From Acanthaster planci (Eukaryota > Echinodermata > Asteroidea > Valvatida > Acanthasteridae), in NCBI RefSeq assembly GCF_001949145.1, contig NW_019091489.1, forward strand, positions 600,813 through 660,891: DNA of 60,079 bases, in the 5' to 3' direction. The first letter of the stretch is position 1, and each line of letters opens with the position of its first letter. Below, in pieces: positions 31,701-42,275 of this stretch. Made by a program: the position numbers and the translations under genes. The notes under the pieces are model-generated. The model was given only the letters and a program-made list of their open reading frames with translations, was not told where the DNA came from and made no database searches.

Positions 31701-33718
31701 AAAGGAACTTTCCACAATTTGGAATACCAAGGCAGCTCAACCAGGCAATGACCACCGCAGAAGCATTGATGTCATTTTGTATAGGACCCTTATCAAAGAA
31801 TCCTCTTAAGATTGGCAGGCGATGATAAGCGTACGGAAGCGTATATAGGACATGACTGGAAAAAAAATGGGCCTGCTATTTCGCCCGGGCGGATTAGTAT
31901 TTCGCCCAGGCGAAAAACTTATCTGCCCGGGCGAAATAGTAATCCGCCCAGGCGTAATAGCAGGCCCAAATATTTTTTTTCAGTCATGTCCTATATACGC
32001 TTCCGTATAAGCGTCATGAACAGTCGATGTAAAAGCGATCTCATTTCTAGGCTATAGTGTAATATCATGTTCATATTAACAGCAGTGCAACTCTGTATCA
32101 TATCAGTTGGGAAAATCTAAGTCGTCTTTTTTGATAGTACTCTATGACTAAAATCCATGCACTGTAGAGGCTGTAGACTGTGGATGAAACTTCTGAGGGG
32201 CACCTGGGACGCACAGTTATTATGCAAGGGGGAACGGAAAAACCAAGGCTTCGGCATGTACATGTGTACATTTCAACATTTCAAATAGGAGGAGCACCTG
32301 TGGTGTGGACTTCCGTTGAGAGCATAGTTACGCCACCGCGCACCAAATATTGTTAATGAGGATCTGTGTCTGTTTAGTCAATAAACAGCGAGACAAGCAG
32401 GGGACGAATAAGGGGAATTTTCTCAAATTATTTACAAAGCACAAAAATGGCGATCAGCATGTATATACAGGCCAGACAACTAAGTTGAACAGGTTCAGCG
32501 CGCGCAGAAAATTCTGCAAGGATTTTGGCTGATCCGTGGTACAGAGTCTAACAACGTGAATGTATTCATGAATTGGACAGGTCCTGTTGTTGCTGGTATT
32601 GTCGGATCTAAGATGCCCCGGTACTGTCTATTTGGTGAAAGTGTAAATATTGCAGCAAAGATGGAATCAAATGGACTCCGTAAGTTGTAAATCTAATTCA
32701 TATGTTTTAACAGAGTTCCTTCATTTGCCTATACCACCATGGGCACATGGTTATTTGTTTTTCCACGATGCTAACGAGCTTCGGAGCAAAAATCACAGTT
32801 TTACGCTCTGTGATTTTTTTTTTAATACTGTTGGTTCATTAGCAAATCGTATCCAAGTAAGTGAGGACTGCGCACACATCTTAACCATCATCAACAGCTT
32901 TTCTATGGCCAAAAGAGGAGAGATGCTTATCAAGGTAAGATTATCCTCATGTTAGATTTATTTTGGAACTTGTTATCTTACTGGCAAACAAACTTGCAGA
33001 AGGTCGTGATATTTCATCGAAAATGAGCGTAGAAATGGTATTGTTTCTTGCTGATAGAGTGGAATTTATGACCAGCATTTTGCATTAAGGGACATGACTC
33101 ATTGGAGTGTCAGACATGCAGGGAGGTACATGTATATGTATTCAAAACTAGGAGGCGGCTGAAAACTAGCTACCCCCTCACTCTGTTGCAGCTGTTTGTA
33201 TCAGAATCTGGACCATACCTCACTTATTTACGTATAGTTCATGACTGGTCTCAACTGATTTTAAAATACATTAGTATAAGGAGTGAAAAAGTATTTACAT
33301 GTACTATTTTAGTATCTTTCGTCTCTTTGTTCCAAACTTTTGAAATTCTTGTGCTGAAAGAAAGCCAAAGAGAGAGGTTTATTGTCTTTGGACGTAGGAA
33401 TGAAATACTCTATTTTTAAATTTTGTTCTTGGCTTATACCTGAGTGATTTGCCCTTGGAACCATGGAATGTTTCAAAGATGGTTAGTCACCGAAGTCTCT
33501 TTTTTGATCTATGTAGTGAGCATTGACATTCCACACATCGTTCGAAAATACATAATTCACTTGATGTTACTGTTTGGCAGGGACGTGGCACCATGATTAC
33601 CTATTGGCTGCTGGGCTGTGTTCAAGATGCAGATGGTAATGGCTTTAATACTAATCGTCAAGATTTGAACCTCCACGTGCCCGAATTACCTCACCCTGCC
33701 ATCCTGGACAGCGACTAA
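19798..33718 (+). CDS. Membrane guanylate cyclase, 3' half (six exons, 307 codons)
   Basis: Makes cGMP from GTP at a membrane. Exons are 19798-19905, 30354-30702, 31466-31603, 32581-32679, 32843-32934 and 33581-33718 (stop TAA 33716-33718). All have AG/GT borders and matching phases. Exon 1 ends in a hydrophobic segment ([20 protein letters not shown]). Exon 2 gives a linker helix ([20 protein letters not shown]), the first metal Asp in FSDIVAFT, and [13 protein letters not shown] with the base-selecting Glu and second metal Asp. Exon 4 has [12 protein letters not shown] with the GTP-selecting Cys. The helix follows the membrane segment directly, so there is no kinase-homology domain. This differs from ANP-type receptors and fits NIT-domain cyclases described in invertebrates as nitric oxide responsive; the extracellular part is not visible, so that subtype is a guess. 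The usual NxxxR reads N-IAA-K. Confidence 0.88.
19906..22380 (+). other. First part of the 10.4-kb cyclase intron
   Basis: Starts with donor GTAAGC. Frames at 20486-20880 show no family motifs. 22088-22140 is a short copy of the dispersed repeat also seen at 12970-13040, 39640-39720, 42935-43010 and 46240-46330. Confidence 0.45.
22500..23230 (+). pseudogene. hAT transposase remnant (DUF659-type region)
   Basis: Frames in 22765-23230 read in series as the middle part of a hAT transposase: a degraded start ([11 protein letters not shown]), then [19 protein letters not shown]-like sequence, [11 protein letters not shown], and [12 protein letters not shown], followed by a broken [14 protein letters not shown]-like helix. 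The pattern 'DGWSN..., LVDT, ...TD' with the catalytic Asp is that of DUF659. Several stops and frame changes interrupt it. A frame at 22507-22743 upstream begins with [11 protein letters not shown], which could be the start of a Cys-type DNA-binding domain, but this is weak. It sits in the cyclase intron. Confidence 0.6.
23455..24406. mobile_element. TA-flanked inverted-repeat element, 952 bp
   Basis: Ends AGGGCCACTTGC and GCAAGTGGCCCT, with TA on both sides (23453-23454 and 24407-24408). Inverted similarity extends some 280 bp: TTGGCTAACTCGC-type blocks, AATCAAGGGTCCTG, TTCCGAACTTATCC and TATTAAATTCAGTTTAA all occur in both arms. The right arm has three tandem GCCGCGGCGA-type palindromes with AGATAGTAA linkers. 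No coding. Confidence 0.7.
24440..24475. repeat. Short hairpin, similar to one at 29974-30013
   Basis: AACTGTAGACTCG faces CGAATCTACAGTT. A closely similar hairpin (AACTGTAGATTCG ... CGAATCTATAGTT) is 5.5 kb away. Confidence 0.5.
25112..25650 (-). pseudogene. Crypton/DUF3504-type tyrosine recombinase remnant
   Basis: Minus-strand frames, read from about 25640 down to 25112, give [20 protein letters not shown], then [15 protein letters not shown], a broken middle, [13 protein letters not shown], and finally a 69-residue stretch with [20 protein letters not shown]. This order matches the DUF3504 domain of Crypton-derived proteins (KIAA1958/ZMYM type), which descends from tyrosine recombinases. 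Two or more stops or frameshifts are present and the catalytic C-terminal His-x-x-Arg and Tyr region is not visible below 25112. It lies in the cyclase intron on the opposite strand. Confidence 0.6.
25815..26760. other. Intronic stretch without a gene
   Basis: 26120-26220 has repeated 'CCAATCA' boxes (CCAATCACTGCC, CCAATCACAGCC, CCAATCATGC). 26260-26430 repeats GGGTCAATT/TCTGTGGAAT-type motifs at irregular spacing. Plus frames are open by composition only. Confidence 0.4.
26775..27627 (+). pseudogene. Ngaro/DIRS-like retroelement, ORF1 (gag-like) remnant
   Basis: A basic, Arg/Lys-rich start at 26775 is followed, after frame changes, by an open frame 27208-27627. That frame has a Leu-rich start, then [21 protein letters not shown] and [13 protein letters not shown], the 'W..LL.Y...IR....F.G.GW...D..F' pattern typical of DIRS/Ngaro ORF1 proteins. 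The reverse transcriptase region expected next is missing: only about 370 bp separate it from the recombinase. An internal deletion is likely. Confidence 0.5.
27997..28265 (+). pseudogene. Ngaro/DIRS-like tyrosine recombinase remnant
   Basis: Frame with [20 protein letters not shown], one in-frame TAA (NGQNF-stop), then [20 protein letters not shown] and [14 protein letters not shown] gives the conserved His-x-x-Arg and the Tyr of LRYI is the likely nucleophile, so box II of a tyrosine recombinase is present. The enzyme would integrate a circular cDNA. Only the C-terminal part remains, with a premature stop. Confidence 0.65.
28330..28735 (+). pseudogene. SGNH-hydrolase-like domain of the Ngaro-like element
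   Basis: In series: [12 protein letters not shown] (block I Gly-Asp-Ser), a broken middle, [10 protein letters not shown] (block III Gly-x-Asn-Asp), LVWSVILPR, and a frameshifted end where YDGVHL (block V Asp-x-x-His) passes into [12 protein letters not shown]. All four SGNH landmark blocks are in the expected order. Ngaro elements are known to carry such a domain downstream of the recombinase. Stops and one frameshift near 28670 make it non-functional. Confidence 0.6.
28925..29230 (+). repeat. Possible dispersed repeat beginning TAATAATAACACATTTCTTA
   Basis: The start (a TAA/AAT run followed by TATATAGCGCATCACACAGC and GATGCGCTTCACAG, then 'GGGAGAGAGTTCCACAGC') resembles a repeat I remember from several marine invertebrates. 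No second copy is in this window, so the call rests on memory. Confidence 0.35.
29231..30353 (+). other. End of the long cyclase intron
   Basis: No exon or RNA gene seen. A hairpin occurs at 29974-30013. The intron ends with a T-rich tract and CAG at 30351-30353. Confidence 0.45.
31828..32012. mobile_element. Near-palindromic MITE in a cyclase intron
   Basis: The outer arms ACGGAAGCGTATATAGGACA and its inverse (ending near 32006) continue through CATGACTG, an A8/T8 run and GGGCCTGCTATT. The centre holds four short palindromic units (GCCCGGGC or GCCCAGGC) separated by AAATAGTAA-like linkers. About 185 bp in all, no coding. Confidence 0.75.
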
Positions 33719-34130
33719 TTTCTGTTGAACTTCGAGAGACTTAGACTTCGAGAGACTTAGACACGTAAGGTCAAGAGTAAATGCATTATTTAGTTCACGT
33801 GACTTTTGTTTTGTGATGAACACAAAAACGTGTTGACTTAAATTATTACCAGGCGCTTGAAACATGTCAACTTAAGTGTGCATCTGATGTTGAAGTATTG
33901 GGATTAGCATCAAAGAGAGTAGATACAACGTTTGCCTTTGTATTTCTTTCACAACACATTTTTGGACTAATGTTAACTAGTTGGAAATCAAAAGTCTTTT
34001 ATACCGTGCTTGATAAGAGTGCACTCATTGCTTTTCGAATAACTGAAATGAATAAATGACAAAGATTATAGGCTAAAGATTTTCATATCCTCCTTCAATC
34101 AAGGACGACAGATATAGTTTACCAAAATAA
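33719..34130 (+). other. Likely 3' UTR of the guanylate cyclase gene
   Basis: A/T-rich, no frame. A canonical AATAAA lies at 34051-34056, about 335 bp after the stop, and is the best polyadenylation candidate. A small direct repeat, CTTCGAGAGACTTAGA, is doubled at about 33728-33765. Confidence 0.45.
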
Positions 34131-34244
34131 ATACGTCACGCGCACATTAACGTATGAAAAAGGCATCGGGCGCGTGAACCAGCACGTGTGCACGTCCCAC
34201 TCGTTCGTACAACACTTCCTATGATGTTCGTACAACACTTCCTA

Positions 34245-35119
34245 TGGTGTTCTATAGCCGTCGCCCCGACGCTACGACAGCTCCGTCGCGTCGTTGCATC
34301 TTTTCTCATTACTTTTATGCTGTGTTTAATACATTGTGTCGTGACGTCTTGCCGTCCCATCGTGCCGTCGTGATGTGGTGTCATGTCATCGCAGCGTTGC
34401 GTCGTGCCGTCGTCGCGTCGCCTGTCATTGTATGGTTTTTATGCAGTGTGGGTTAGGCCGTCGCCTCCTGCTGTCGCGTCCTGATGTCTTGGGGTCGCGT
34501 CGCGTAGTCGCACATTCGTGTCTTGCTGTTGCGTCGTGTCGTCGTCCATCGTATTGTGCCGTCGTGCCTGACTGTTTCTAAAAATGGCTGATGATTACTA
34601 AGGCCAACAGAGGGCGTAAGTCAAGTTATTTGTCAAGTTATCGTTTATTCAGTATATGAATAAATTTCAGTACAGTGTTTCCTGTGAGCCTTCAAAATTA
34701 AAATTAAGGCTTTTTCATTAATTGATGAAGTTTTTCAGTGTTGACTCATTCACACCCGACTGAAAAACACGTAGACAGTTTGAACATTATAATGTAAAAC
34801 CTATTTTGGGTCTTGATGGAACTTTAATGTTTACACACTCAACAAATCACGATTGAACCGACCCAAAGTTACACGACAGTACGACGCAACGATACAACGC
34901 GACAGCAAAAAAGCAGGACACGACGCAACGACGCGACGGCACGACGCGACGCCACGAAGGCGCGACGTAATGCATTATACGCAGCATAAAAATAATGAGA
35001 AAGGAAGCGACTCAACGACGCGACGGCACGACGCGACAGAGTTGTCGTAGCGTCGGGTCGTGGCTATGCATCGTGGCGTCGTGACGACGCGACACACATT
35101 TGGCGGCTATAGAACACCA
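34245..35119. mobile_element. TA-flanked CGACG-rich inverted-repeat element, 875 bp
   Basis: Ends TGGTGTTCTATAGCCG and CGGCTATAGAACACCA with TA outside (34243-34244, 35120-35121). Both arms hold arrays of CGTCGTGCCGTCGCGTC-like units, plus the inverted CTCATTACTTTTATGCTG near 34305 against CAGCATAAAAATAATGAG near 34983. It is close in size and style to the 16471-17339 element. Confidence 0.75.
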
Positions 35120-35232
35120 TAACTTCGTGGTTCAAAAGCGTCGAACTTCGGTACTCTATACACAATATATAGACAATTATTGACTTAAGAGGTGTACGTA
35201 AGTAAAAAAAAAAAAATCAGTATTAGTAAGGA

Positions 35233-35428
35233 TTATAAATTCTGCTTCAACTCATGTAATCTTCGCCCAAGACTGAATTTGTAGTTGGTGTACATCGCGT
35301 GCCCACAGCCGGCGACATACTCTAGCAAGCACAGCCCAATAGCAGTAATGACAGAGGGCGCCAAGCCATACCGGTAAGAGACGAATGCACTAAATCCAGT
35401 CTTGGTGAATCTGGCAGGCCCACCTGAA
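35233..35428 (-). CDS. Possible terminal exon of a small membrane protein, unrecognised
   Basis: On the minus strand a plausible acceptor (TTTTTCAG, ending at about 35429) is followed by an open frame of about 65 codons ending in TAA at 35233. It includes a hydrophobic stretch (LAPSVITAIGLCLLEYVAG) flanked by basic residues, which fits one membrane segment and a short charged tail. Upstream exons are not identified and no polyadenylation signal is obvious, so this may be chance. Confidence 0.25.
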
Positions 35429-35449
35429 AAATTCCATGCATACCGCATG

Positions 35450-37370
35450 CGCTCGAATTACCATTAATAGTCGAGGGATCCCAATACGACGCTTTTAGCG
35501 CACTTCCGCGTTTGAAAACGAGGCTGTATGTGTCAGCTTTAATTCTTAATACGATCAGACGAATGAAAGAAAGGAGATAAGACACAAAATACGTAAAGGT
35601 ATGTTAAATTCAGACTTTTCAGGCTGCAATTTTTTGTTGAAGAGTCTTTCAGAATGACTCGACACGTGAAATCAAAAGAAAAAACAATGGCAATTTAGCG
35701 CGAACTAACGCACCTGCGATGGCCGTGTATCTTGTGCAGTGGGCGTGGTTTAAACTGAAGTGGTATCAATCTTACGAACCGGATACTGCATGTACTGATC
35801 CGCGGGCGCGCGCGACGAAGTTCAACACAGGAAGCCTCGATTCCGATGCCGATATGCGCAGACGGCGCTAATGTGAAATCCATCTATAACGCATGCACAT
35901 CAGCTCAAAGTTGTGGGAAAGATGACTGCCGTGTTGACACATTTGGTTAACCGTTGAAAGTTTGTTGGTAATGGCAAATGCTGTCGAAAATTAATGGCTG
36001 CGCGTGCGCCGACTAAGGGCTTATTTGTTCGAAGAACTGGACAAATGCCGCTGACACTGCGGATAATAAATGGTTACCATGGAACACCCACAGTGTAGCC
36101 GTTGGTGTTAAAATACAAAGAAAGTTTTCGGGCTAAGAGAGTGGAACAAAATTGAAAATAATAACAATTACTCAATTTGTAAGGGTTAGAATATAAAAAA
36201 ATAACAAAAAAGTGATGTCACGATCGTACTCAACCTATCAATTGAGGCAAGATATGGGACGGAGAGAACCCCCCGCCTTTGTGTTGGTCGTTGTTNATGT
36301 GTTAGGTAACAATAGTCTACAGCGTGTATAGGGATTGGACAGGTAAGGGGGTGCCTCTCCGTCCCATATCTTGCCTGGTATAGGACCTATGATGCATTGT
36401 GATGGTAATACATGTACGTGCATAGTATTGATGGTAATCTACCTAATCAAGACACACAAGTCAAGCATGCAGCGTTCGCACGTGCACTCATGCACGTGGT
36501 TGAAGCTGCTTGTAGGAACATATGTGATCACCGTGGCCAAGGCGGTCCACACGTGGTGGTATTGTTTATATTTAGTCACGTGGGTGAAAAGGTCTATAGA
36601 CACGGGTGTAAATCCCGGAAATGAGGGGTAATCCCCTGCATTCTTTGAGGGGGATGGGCTATTGCGTCATCCCTCCACTTTTTGCGGGGAGCAAAACGGA
36701 TTTTGAAGAATTTTTCGGACTTCCAACGATTAAATGCACTCGGTATCACTCAAAAAAGGATAAACAATTTTTTTTAAGCCATAAATAAATATGACATTCT
36801 GAATACATAATTACAGATGTACATCAATATCACGAACCGCGACCTCTTTATAGAGTCCAATGGCGTCCCCTCCCCGCTTTTCAAATTGTCATGGCCGGGC
36901 AAATCACCCCCACCTTTCAACATTCCTCATCCCCCCATTTCCAGCACAAATTTATGCCACTGGGTATAGTTTTTATTAAGGGAATGAACGTGTGTTTGGC
37001 CGGACGCGACTACTGCATGCTCAAGCTCAAGCCGCAGGTGAAGGCATTATCAGCGTTCGTTCACCTGAGCCTATCTTAAATGTTACAGACATATCTATTC
37101 CCATTCATAAATACCGTTTTAGTAACACAGCCAACAGAAGTCAATATACGATAAATTTCTTAGGACTTTGTTCAAGAATTTTGCATTTATTTTTCCGAAC
37201 ACCCCGTTCATTTTATGGTATATTCCTAGTGCAAGTTGTCCAGAAGAAACTTATAATGAACTTGGCGCGGCCGTGGTGAGTTCTGCGTGCCGCGGTGCAC
37301 ACAGACTCTTGACTAGTAGGAATGGATGAAACTGTCTCGAATCATAAAGACTGGATAGGACACGCGAACA
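35450..37370. other. Intergenic, one MITE, no gene
   Basis: Frames are short. The single undetermined base is at 36296. The palindromic element at 36245-36376 is listed separately. 37344 holds AAAGACTGGATAGGACA, seen again near 44203. Confidence 0.45.
36245..36376. mobile_element. Short MITE with 22-bp perfect inverted ends
   Basis: AGGCAAGATATGGGACGGAG (plus AG) at 36245-36266 and its exact inverse at 36355-36376 bound a 132-bp unit. It is too short to encode anything. Confidence 0.7.
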
Positions 37371-37496
37371 CTGCATGGTGAGGATTCAGAAAAAGTGGAC
37401 AGCCGGCGGTGAGGGTTTGCGGGTTTCTGCTAATGCGTATTTTATTTCATACAGGTATGTTGGGATGCCGTATAAATCAATCTCAAACGACTTAGG

Positions 37497-37995
37497 CCCG
37501 CTTCAAACGTCGACTTCTGCCGCGTCTAATTCAGTTAATTGCGATCGACATAAAAGTGGCAGAAGTTCGGCAGTTGCTTCAAACGCCGGTTTTCTGTTGA
37601 CCTTAATGCAAAATCACAACATGGCGGACCGAGAAAGAATGATATTGCGACATATTCTCATTGCGAGAAGAAGACTTTCTCTTGCAACAATCAGTACTAC
37701 TCAATGTTATTGCAACAGGGAGAGTTCTAATCGTATGTTCACTTGTCCTGCTAGCTACTCCTCCTTCCCAGGGAAAATGTTAGAAGACCCCGGTGTTGTC
37801 GAAAATACAGGTTGGCTAGAATTGATGCTAAATACGAACTCTGACAAAAGATTCAAAAGGGCGTTTCGTGTTTCAAAAGGAACCTTTGAATTCATCATGT
37901 CACACATGAAATATGATTTGGAGCGGAACACAGTGAAAGAAATGCCCATATCAATCCAAAGTCAATCATCAAAAACGTGTGGGACATTTCAGTAA
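37497..37995 (+). pseudogene. Harbinger transposase 5' fragment with its left end
   Basis: GGCCCGCTTCAAACGTCGAC at 37497 resembles PIF/Harbinger inverted ends and follows TTA, the usual 3-bp target. An open frame from 37375 runs through it to 37995. Its C-terminal part has TGWLELMLNTNSD, KRFKRAFRVSKGTFEFIMSH and VKEMPIS, the N-terminal helical region of Harbinger transposases just before the DDE domain. The DDE domain and the right end are not found, so the copy is cut off at about 37995. Confidence 0.6.
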
Positions 37996-39480
37996 CTAAA
38001 TGGTTTCCAAAAAAAAATGACGAGTTCATAACAAAAATGTTTGAGATGTATGTGGGCGCCGCCATCTTGTTTTAACGCCGAAACGAAGACAACTGTTGTG
38101 GGCGCATGCACATTTTGAAATGGCCCTTATGATGTTCCAAGTTGGGACATTTAAATTGAACTATCGAATAAATTCACTCTGTGAATAAGTGAAATCTTCG
38201 TAGTTGGGTTAAGGTTACGAATTAATGGTAAGAGCCAAGGTTGCAAAAAACACCTTAAACCTATTTGCAAACAATTGATGAAACTACAGAATCAGGAAAC
38301 AAACCAGAGGCAATTTCACTATGGTGTATTGCTGTTTTGTTTTTCTTTCTTGAAAGCAACGAAAAGCAAAGCTGTATAAGGTAAATAACAAATCATGTTG
38401 ATAACACCGTGACATGTATTAAAAAAGACACATTGTATTGGGTACTAACGTTTTCTTCTCTTTATACGCCTCAATTTATTGCAAACCGCAGGTCTATAAA
38501 AACAAAACACCTTGGAATTTGATACATTAGAGAAAACCTCTCAAAATATTTAAATTATTTCTTCCAGATTTGACAACATACTGAAATACTAACACAACCC
38601 CGAGAGAGTACGAAAAGGCAGTATTTTACTTGAAAAGTGATATGCAACTTGAATGAGCATTAACATTAATCAGCATAATAAAATATAATAAACAAGGTAA
38701 CAATCTCCCACGTGGACTAAATTTAGGACATTTTGCATTAGCAAGATCACTTTGATTTTATTCGATCCTCCACGCTGAGAAGAATAACTTAAAATCAAAC
38801 AACTTTACCCAAAGTTTGTTTCAAATGAGGGGGCTATACCACTTATAAAATAATTAAATATGATCAGATCAACCAATTCAACAAAACCCTATTTGAACTG
38901 CTCCTGACACGTGGTGTTCCGAACATACCATCATGGCTTCCCTAAATAATTACATGTAGGCCTATTAGTCTTTGTCGAGTGAATACGCCTCAGTCCTCAA
39001 GTATTTGTTTCTTAGAATTCTATGCATAAAAATAAACAAAACAAGTAATGTAAATGAAAAACTCAGAGAATATACTTAACTGAACAGTTTCCAATAAAAA
39101 GATCCTACTAATAATGACGACGTAGGTTCCGAAATTTGACTAGAAACTGATCATAGGCTTATGCATTTTGCTTGGACAACCGGTTGTATCGTGAAAACCT
39201 AATCAATAAAATTCTCGTTAATGCCAAAATCACTTTTACATTGATCACTGTTGGTTAGGCCTATTGCGATCCATATAACTTTTGTTTGAAAAAATGAAAC
39301 TTACGGCTGAAAGGCAAGTCCAGCTGCGCGGTTATCTAACGGCTGTGCAAGTCCGAACAATTTTCCCATTTTGGAAAAGAGAGTGAAACTGAAGTAACAA
39401 ACACTTCGGCCTGACTACTTTCCCCGTCCGCGGCATACGTGACGTGCGCGCGCCAGTCTGGTGTGACAACTGTAATTCAA
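37996..39480. other. A/T-rich intergenic stretch without a gene
   Basis: No frame with family motifs and no repeat array. Scattered CCTA/GGCCTA motifs near 38958 and 39256. Confidence 0.5.
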
Positions 39481-39489
39481 ACCAAAGAT

Positions 39490-39730
39490 CTTATCCGCTC
39501 TCAGCGGAACAAAAGAGGACGTGTTTTTTAGTACTCACCACATAGGCACGTCACGAGGCGCGCAAGTGTATGTGTTTGACGCGGAGCACGCTGAGTTTGC
39601 GTAACTAGTTTACTCCGGCATGTATGGTCTTTGCCTACACGCAGAACGCGTGCAATAACCCGCTTGTAGCCACCTGTCCTTCTTTCCACCGATTTGGGGT
39701 GCACTTCAGCTCAGGGCAGATAGCGTAGTA
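39490..39730 (-). repeat. Dispersed repeat, copy of the family at 12970, 15640, 42935 and 46240
   Basis: Shares CCGCTCTCAGCGGAACAAAAG, GTGTTTGACGCGGAGCACGC, TTTACTCCGGCATG and GGGGTGCACTTCAGCTCAGG with the other copies. Its limits are not defined. Confidence 0.55.
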
Positions 39731-40254
39731 TCGCAAGATGGGGAACTTCACCGTAAATGCGCGTAAAACGTTGTTATGAGCGCCATTTCGGTTGGACTAC
39801 GTCTGAGCATGCAGTACATGTTAACGCACAGGCGCAGGCGCCACGACAGGCACGCACACTCATTAACGTTCACACTCGAATGGCGCCCATGGTGATAACA
39901 CCTTTTTGGTCGATTTATCCATCTTGCGCAGCTAGCTACTCGTCACTCTACAGTCTTCTATACTAGTCTAATAAGAGAGAAACCTGCTGGTGCCCGGTCC
40001 TTTGGAGCGTCAAAAGTGGACAACCCCATTCTCTTATTTTCTGCCAGATTTTCGGGATTTTGGACCAGGCGTAAAACATTTTCAACAGACGCAATATTGT
40101 ATTTCCAATAGCAAAAAATTGGATTTTACTATAAAAACTCTCATGGGGTGCGTCACAAGTGGACAACTGAAAACTTCAAATTCTCACTGACAAAATTGCT
40201 GTCATGTTCCAAAGGTGGACAGCCCCATTTTCTCATTTTCTGCTGGTGGATAAT

Positions 40255-42275
40255 CGGGTTTATTGAGGTGCCTTGTTGAGGTGTGTTTCTTATCTCTATC
40301 AGTGCTGCGTATGGGTCTGTGTGGGATTTCTTGCACTTCTTTAACATTCTTTTGGCAGCTTTCACGGCAGATTCTGCTTTGCCGTTTGGCTGTGTCTGGG
40401 GGATACTGTGAGATGGTCAAAGTCCCACTTTTCCCTGAATTTCACGAATTCCTCCGAGATGAATTGAGGTCCATTGTCGGTGATTACTGTGTTTGGAATT
40501 CCACATCGTGTGAAATGTCCCAGTGGCGTTGTGAGCTCATGGAGACGGTCAATTTCCCAAAAGTTGGAAAATAGTCTACGGTGATGAGGTCAAGTTCGAA
40601 GAGATCAACTCCTATTTTCTCCCATGGACGGTCAGGAATATCATGTGATATCACTGTCTCCGTCTGATTCTGTTTCTCGTAAGTACGGCAAGCATTGCAG
40701 GTAGATATGTTATTTCAGCATTCATCCCTGGCCAATACATGCATTCGCGTGCTCTACGAAGAGTGCTTTCAACCCCAAGATGCGAGGAGTGTAGCATCTC
40801 TTTCTTCTGCTTTCTCATTGACGCTGGTATAATCATTCTCTCAACTTTGTATAGCAGTCCATTTTGAGAACTGAGTTCGTCTAGGATGTGGAAGTATGCC
40901 TCATCTTGCACTTGTCACTTGTCATCTGGCCAGCCCTGTACTATGATGGATTTCAGGACTTGTGGGTTTGTGTCATGGTGAGCATGTGTCTTCAGCTCGT
41001 TGACTCTGTCTTCACTCATGCTGGGTCCTGTTACTATGTTGACTTCATCAAAGTCATTGGCTCCTGTTGTATCAGGCAGATATGCCCTTGAGAGAAAACC
41101 TGCAAGGTGCATATCTTTTCCTTTTGTCCATGTCACTTCAATGTTACAATGAAGCATCCTCATTAGTATTCCTTAGTAGTCTTCTGGGGGCTCGGTGAAG
41201 TGGCTTCTTTACTATTGTCTCGAGTGGCTTGTGGTCGGTTTGGATTGGTACATGTCTTCCAAAGTGTACTGGTGGAATCTGTCAAGTGAAAACACGATTG
41301 CGAGCGCCTCTTTCTCGATTTGAGCGTATCGCTGCTCTGTCTTCGTCAATGCTCTGCTTGCAAATGCAACAGGATGACCTTCTTGTAGTAGTGTGGTACC
41401 CAAACCTGATTTGCTGGCATCACATTGTATGGTCAACTCTTTTTCTGGGTTGTAGAATGAGAGAATTGGAGCCATCGTCAGCAACTGTTTGACTTCTCTC
41501 ATGGCTTTCTCTTGGTCGTCTCCGCATTGCCAGGGTGTTCCCTTGAGTGTGAGTCTTCGGAGTGGTTCGAAGATCTCAGACAACCGTGGGAGAAACCTTG
41601 CAAGGTATTGGACGCTTCCTTGCAATCTCTGTACTCCTGTGGCGTCAGTTGGGTTGGGAAGATATGTGATGGCTTCCATCTTTTTGGGGTCTGGCTTTAG
41701 GCCTTGTTCTGTGACATGTCCAAGGAATGTCACACTTGTTTGAAACACAGACCTGTTCCTGTTCAGTTTTATGCCCATGTCTTTACATCACTGAAAGAGC
41801 GCTCTTAGCCGTTGATCATGATTCTTTTCAGCTTCTTCCTTGGTGTTACCAACCCCAAAGACGATAATGTCGTCCGCTACACATTCTGTACCTTCAAGGC
41901 CAGCTAAGGCTTGTGTAGCCTCTTCTGGAAAATCTCTGAGCTCATTTTCAGCCCAAAGGGAAGTCTTTTCCATCTATAGCGGCCAAATGGTGTATTCATT
42001 GTGGTCAGGTAACTGCTGTCTTCATCTAGTGGGCAGTGGAGGTAACCCGACTTGAGATCCAGTTTAAAGAAGATGTTTGCCTGGGATAGTTCTGGCAGGA
42101 TGTCCTCTATTACAGGGAGTCTGTGGACTTCTCGCTGCAAGACTTTGTTTAGTGATTTGGGTCTATGAAGAATCTTAGCTCATCTGTGTTTTTCTTTTCG
42201 GTGATGACTAACCGACTGCACCAATCTGTTGGTTTGTCTACTGGTGCCAAGATGTCTTGGCGCACTAATTCTTCT
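40255..42275 (-). pseudogene. Ty3/gypsy retrotransposon pol fragment: RT, RNase H, integrase
   Basis: Read on the minus strand from about 42275. Reverse transcriptase starts with VRQDILAPVDKPTDWCSRLV, continues with FFKLDLKSGY and LPFGLKMSSEIFQKRL, and reaches VADDIIVFG (the catalytic ADD box) near 41875. RNase H follows (LTIQCDASKSGLG, ASRALTKTEQRYAQIEKEAL). Integrase shows the zinc finger start (HSSHLGVESTLRRARECMYW) and a core with DNGPQFISEEF near 40460. Stops and frameshifts break it at several points. Gag and protease are absent: leader and RT are only about 170 bp apart. Confidence 0.85.

Noticed and set aside
34136-35050. Several Arg/Thr/His-rich frames
   Set aside because: They lie in the arms of the 34245-35119 element and reflect the repeat unit only.
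37755-37949. Minus-strand frame at 37755-37949
   Set aside because: Shadow of the Harbinger transposase frame on the plus strand.
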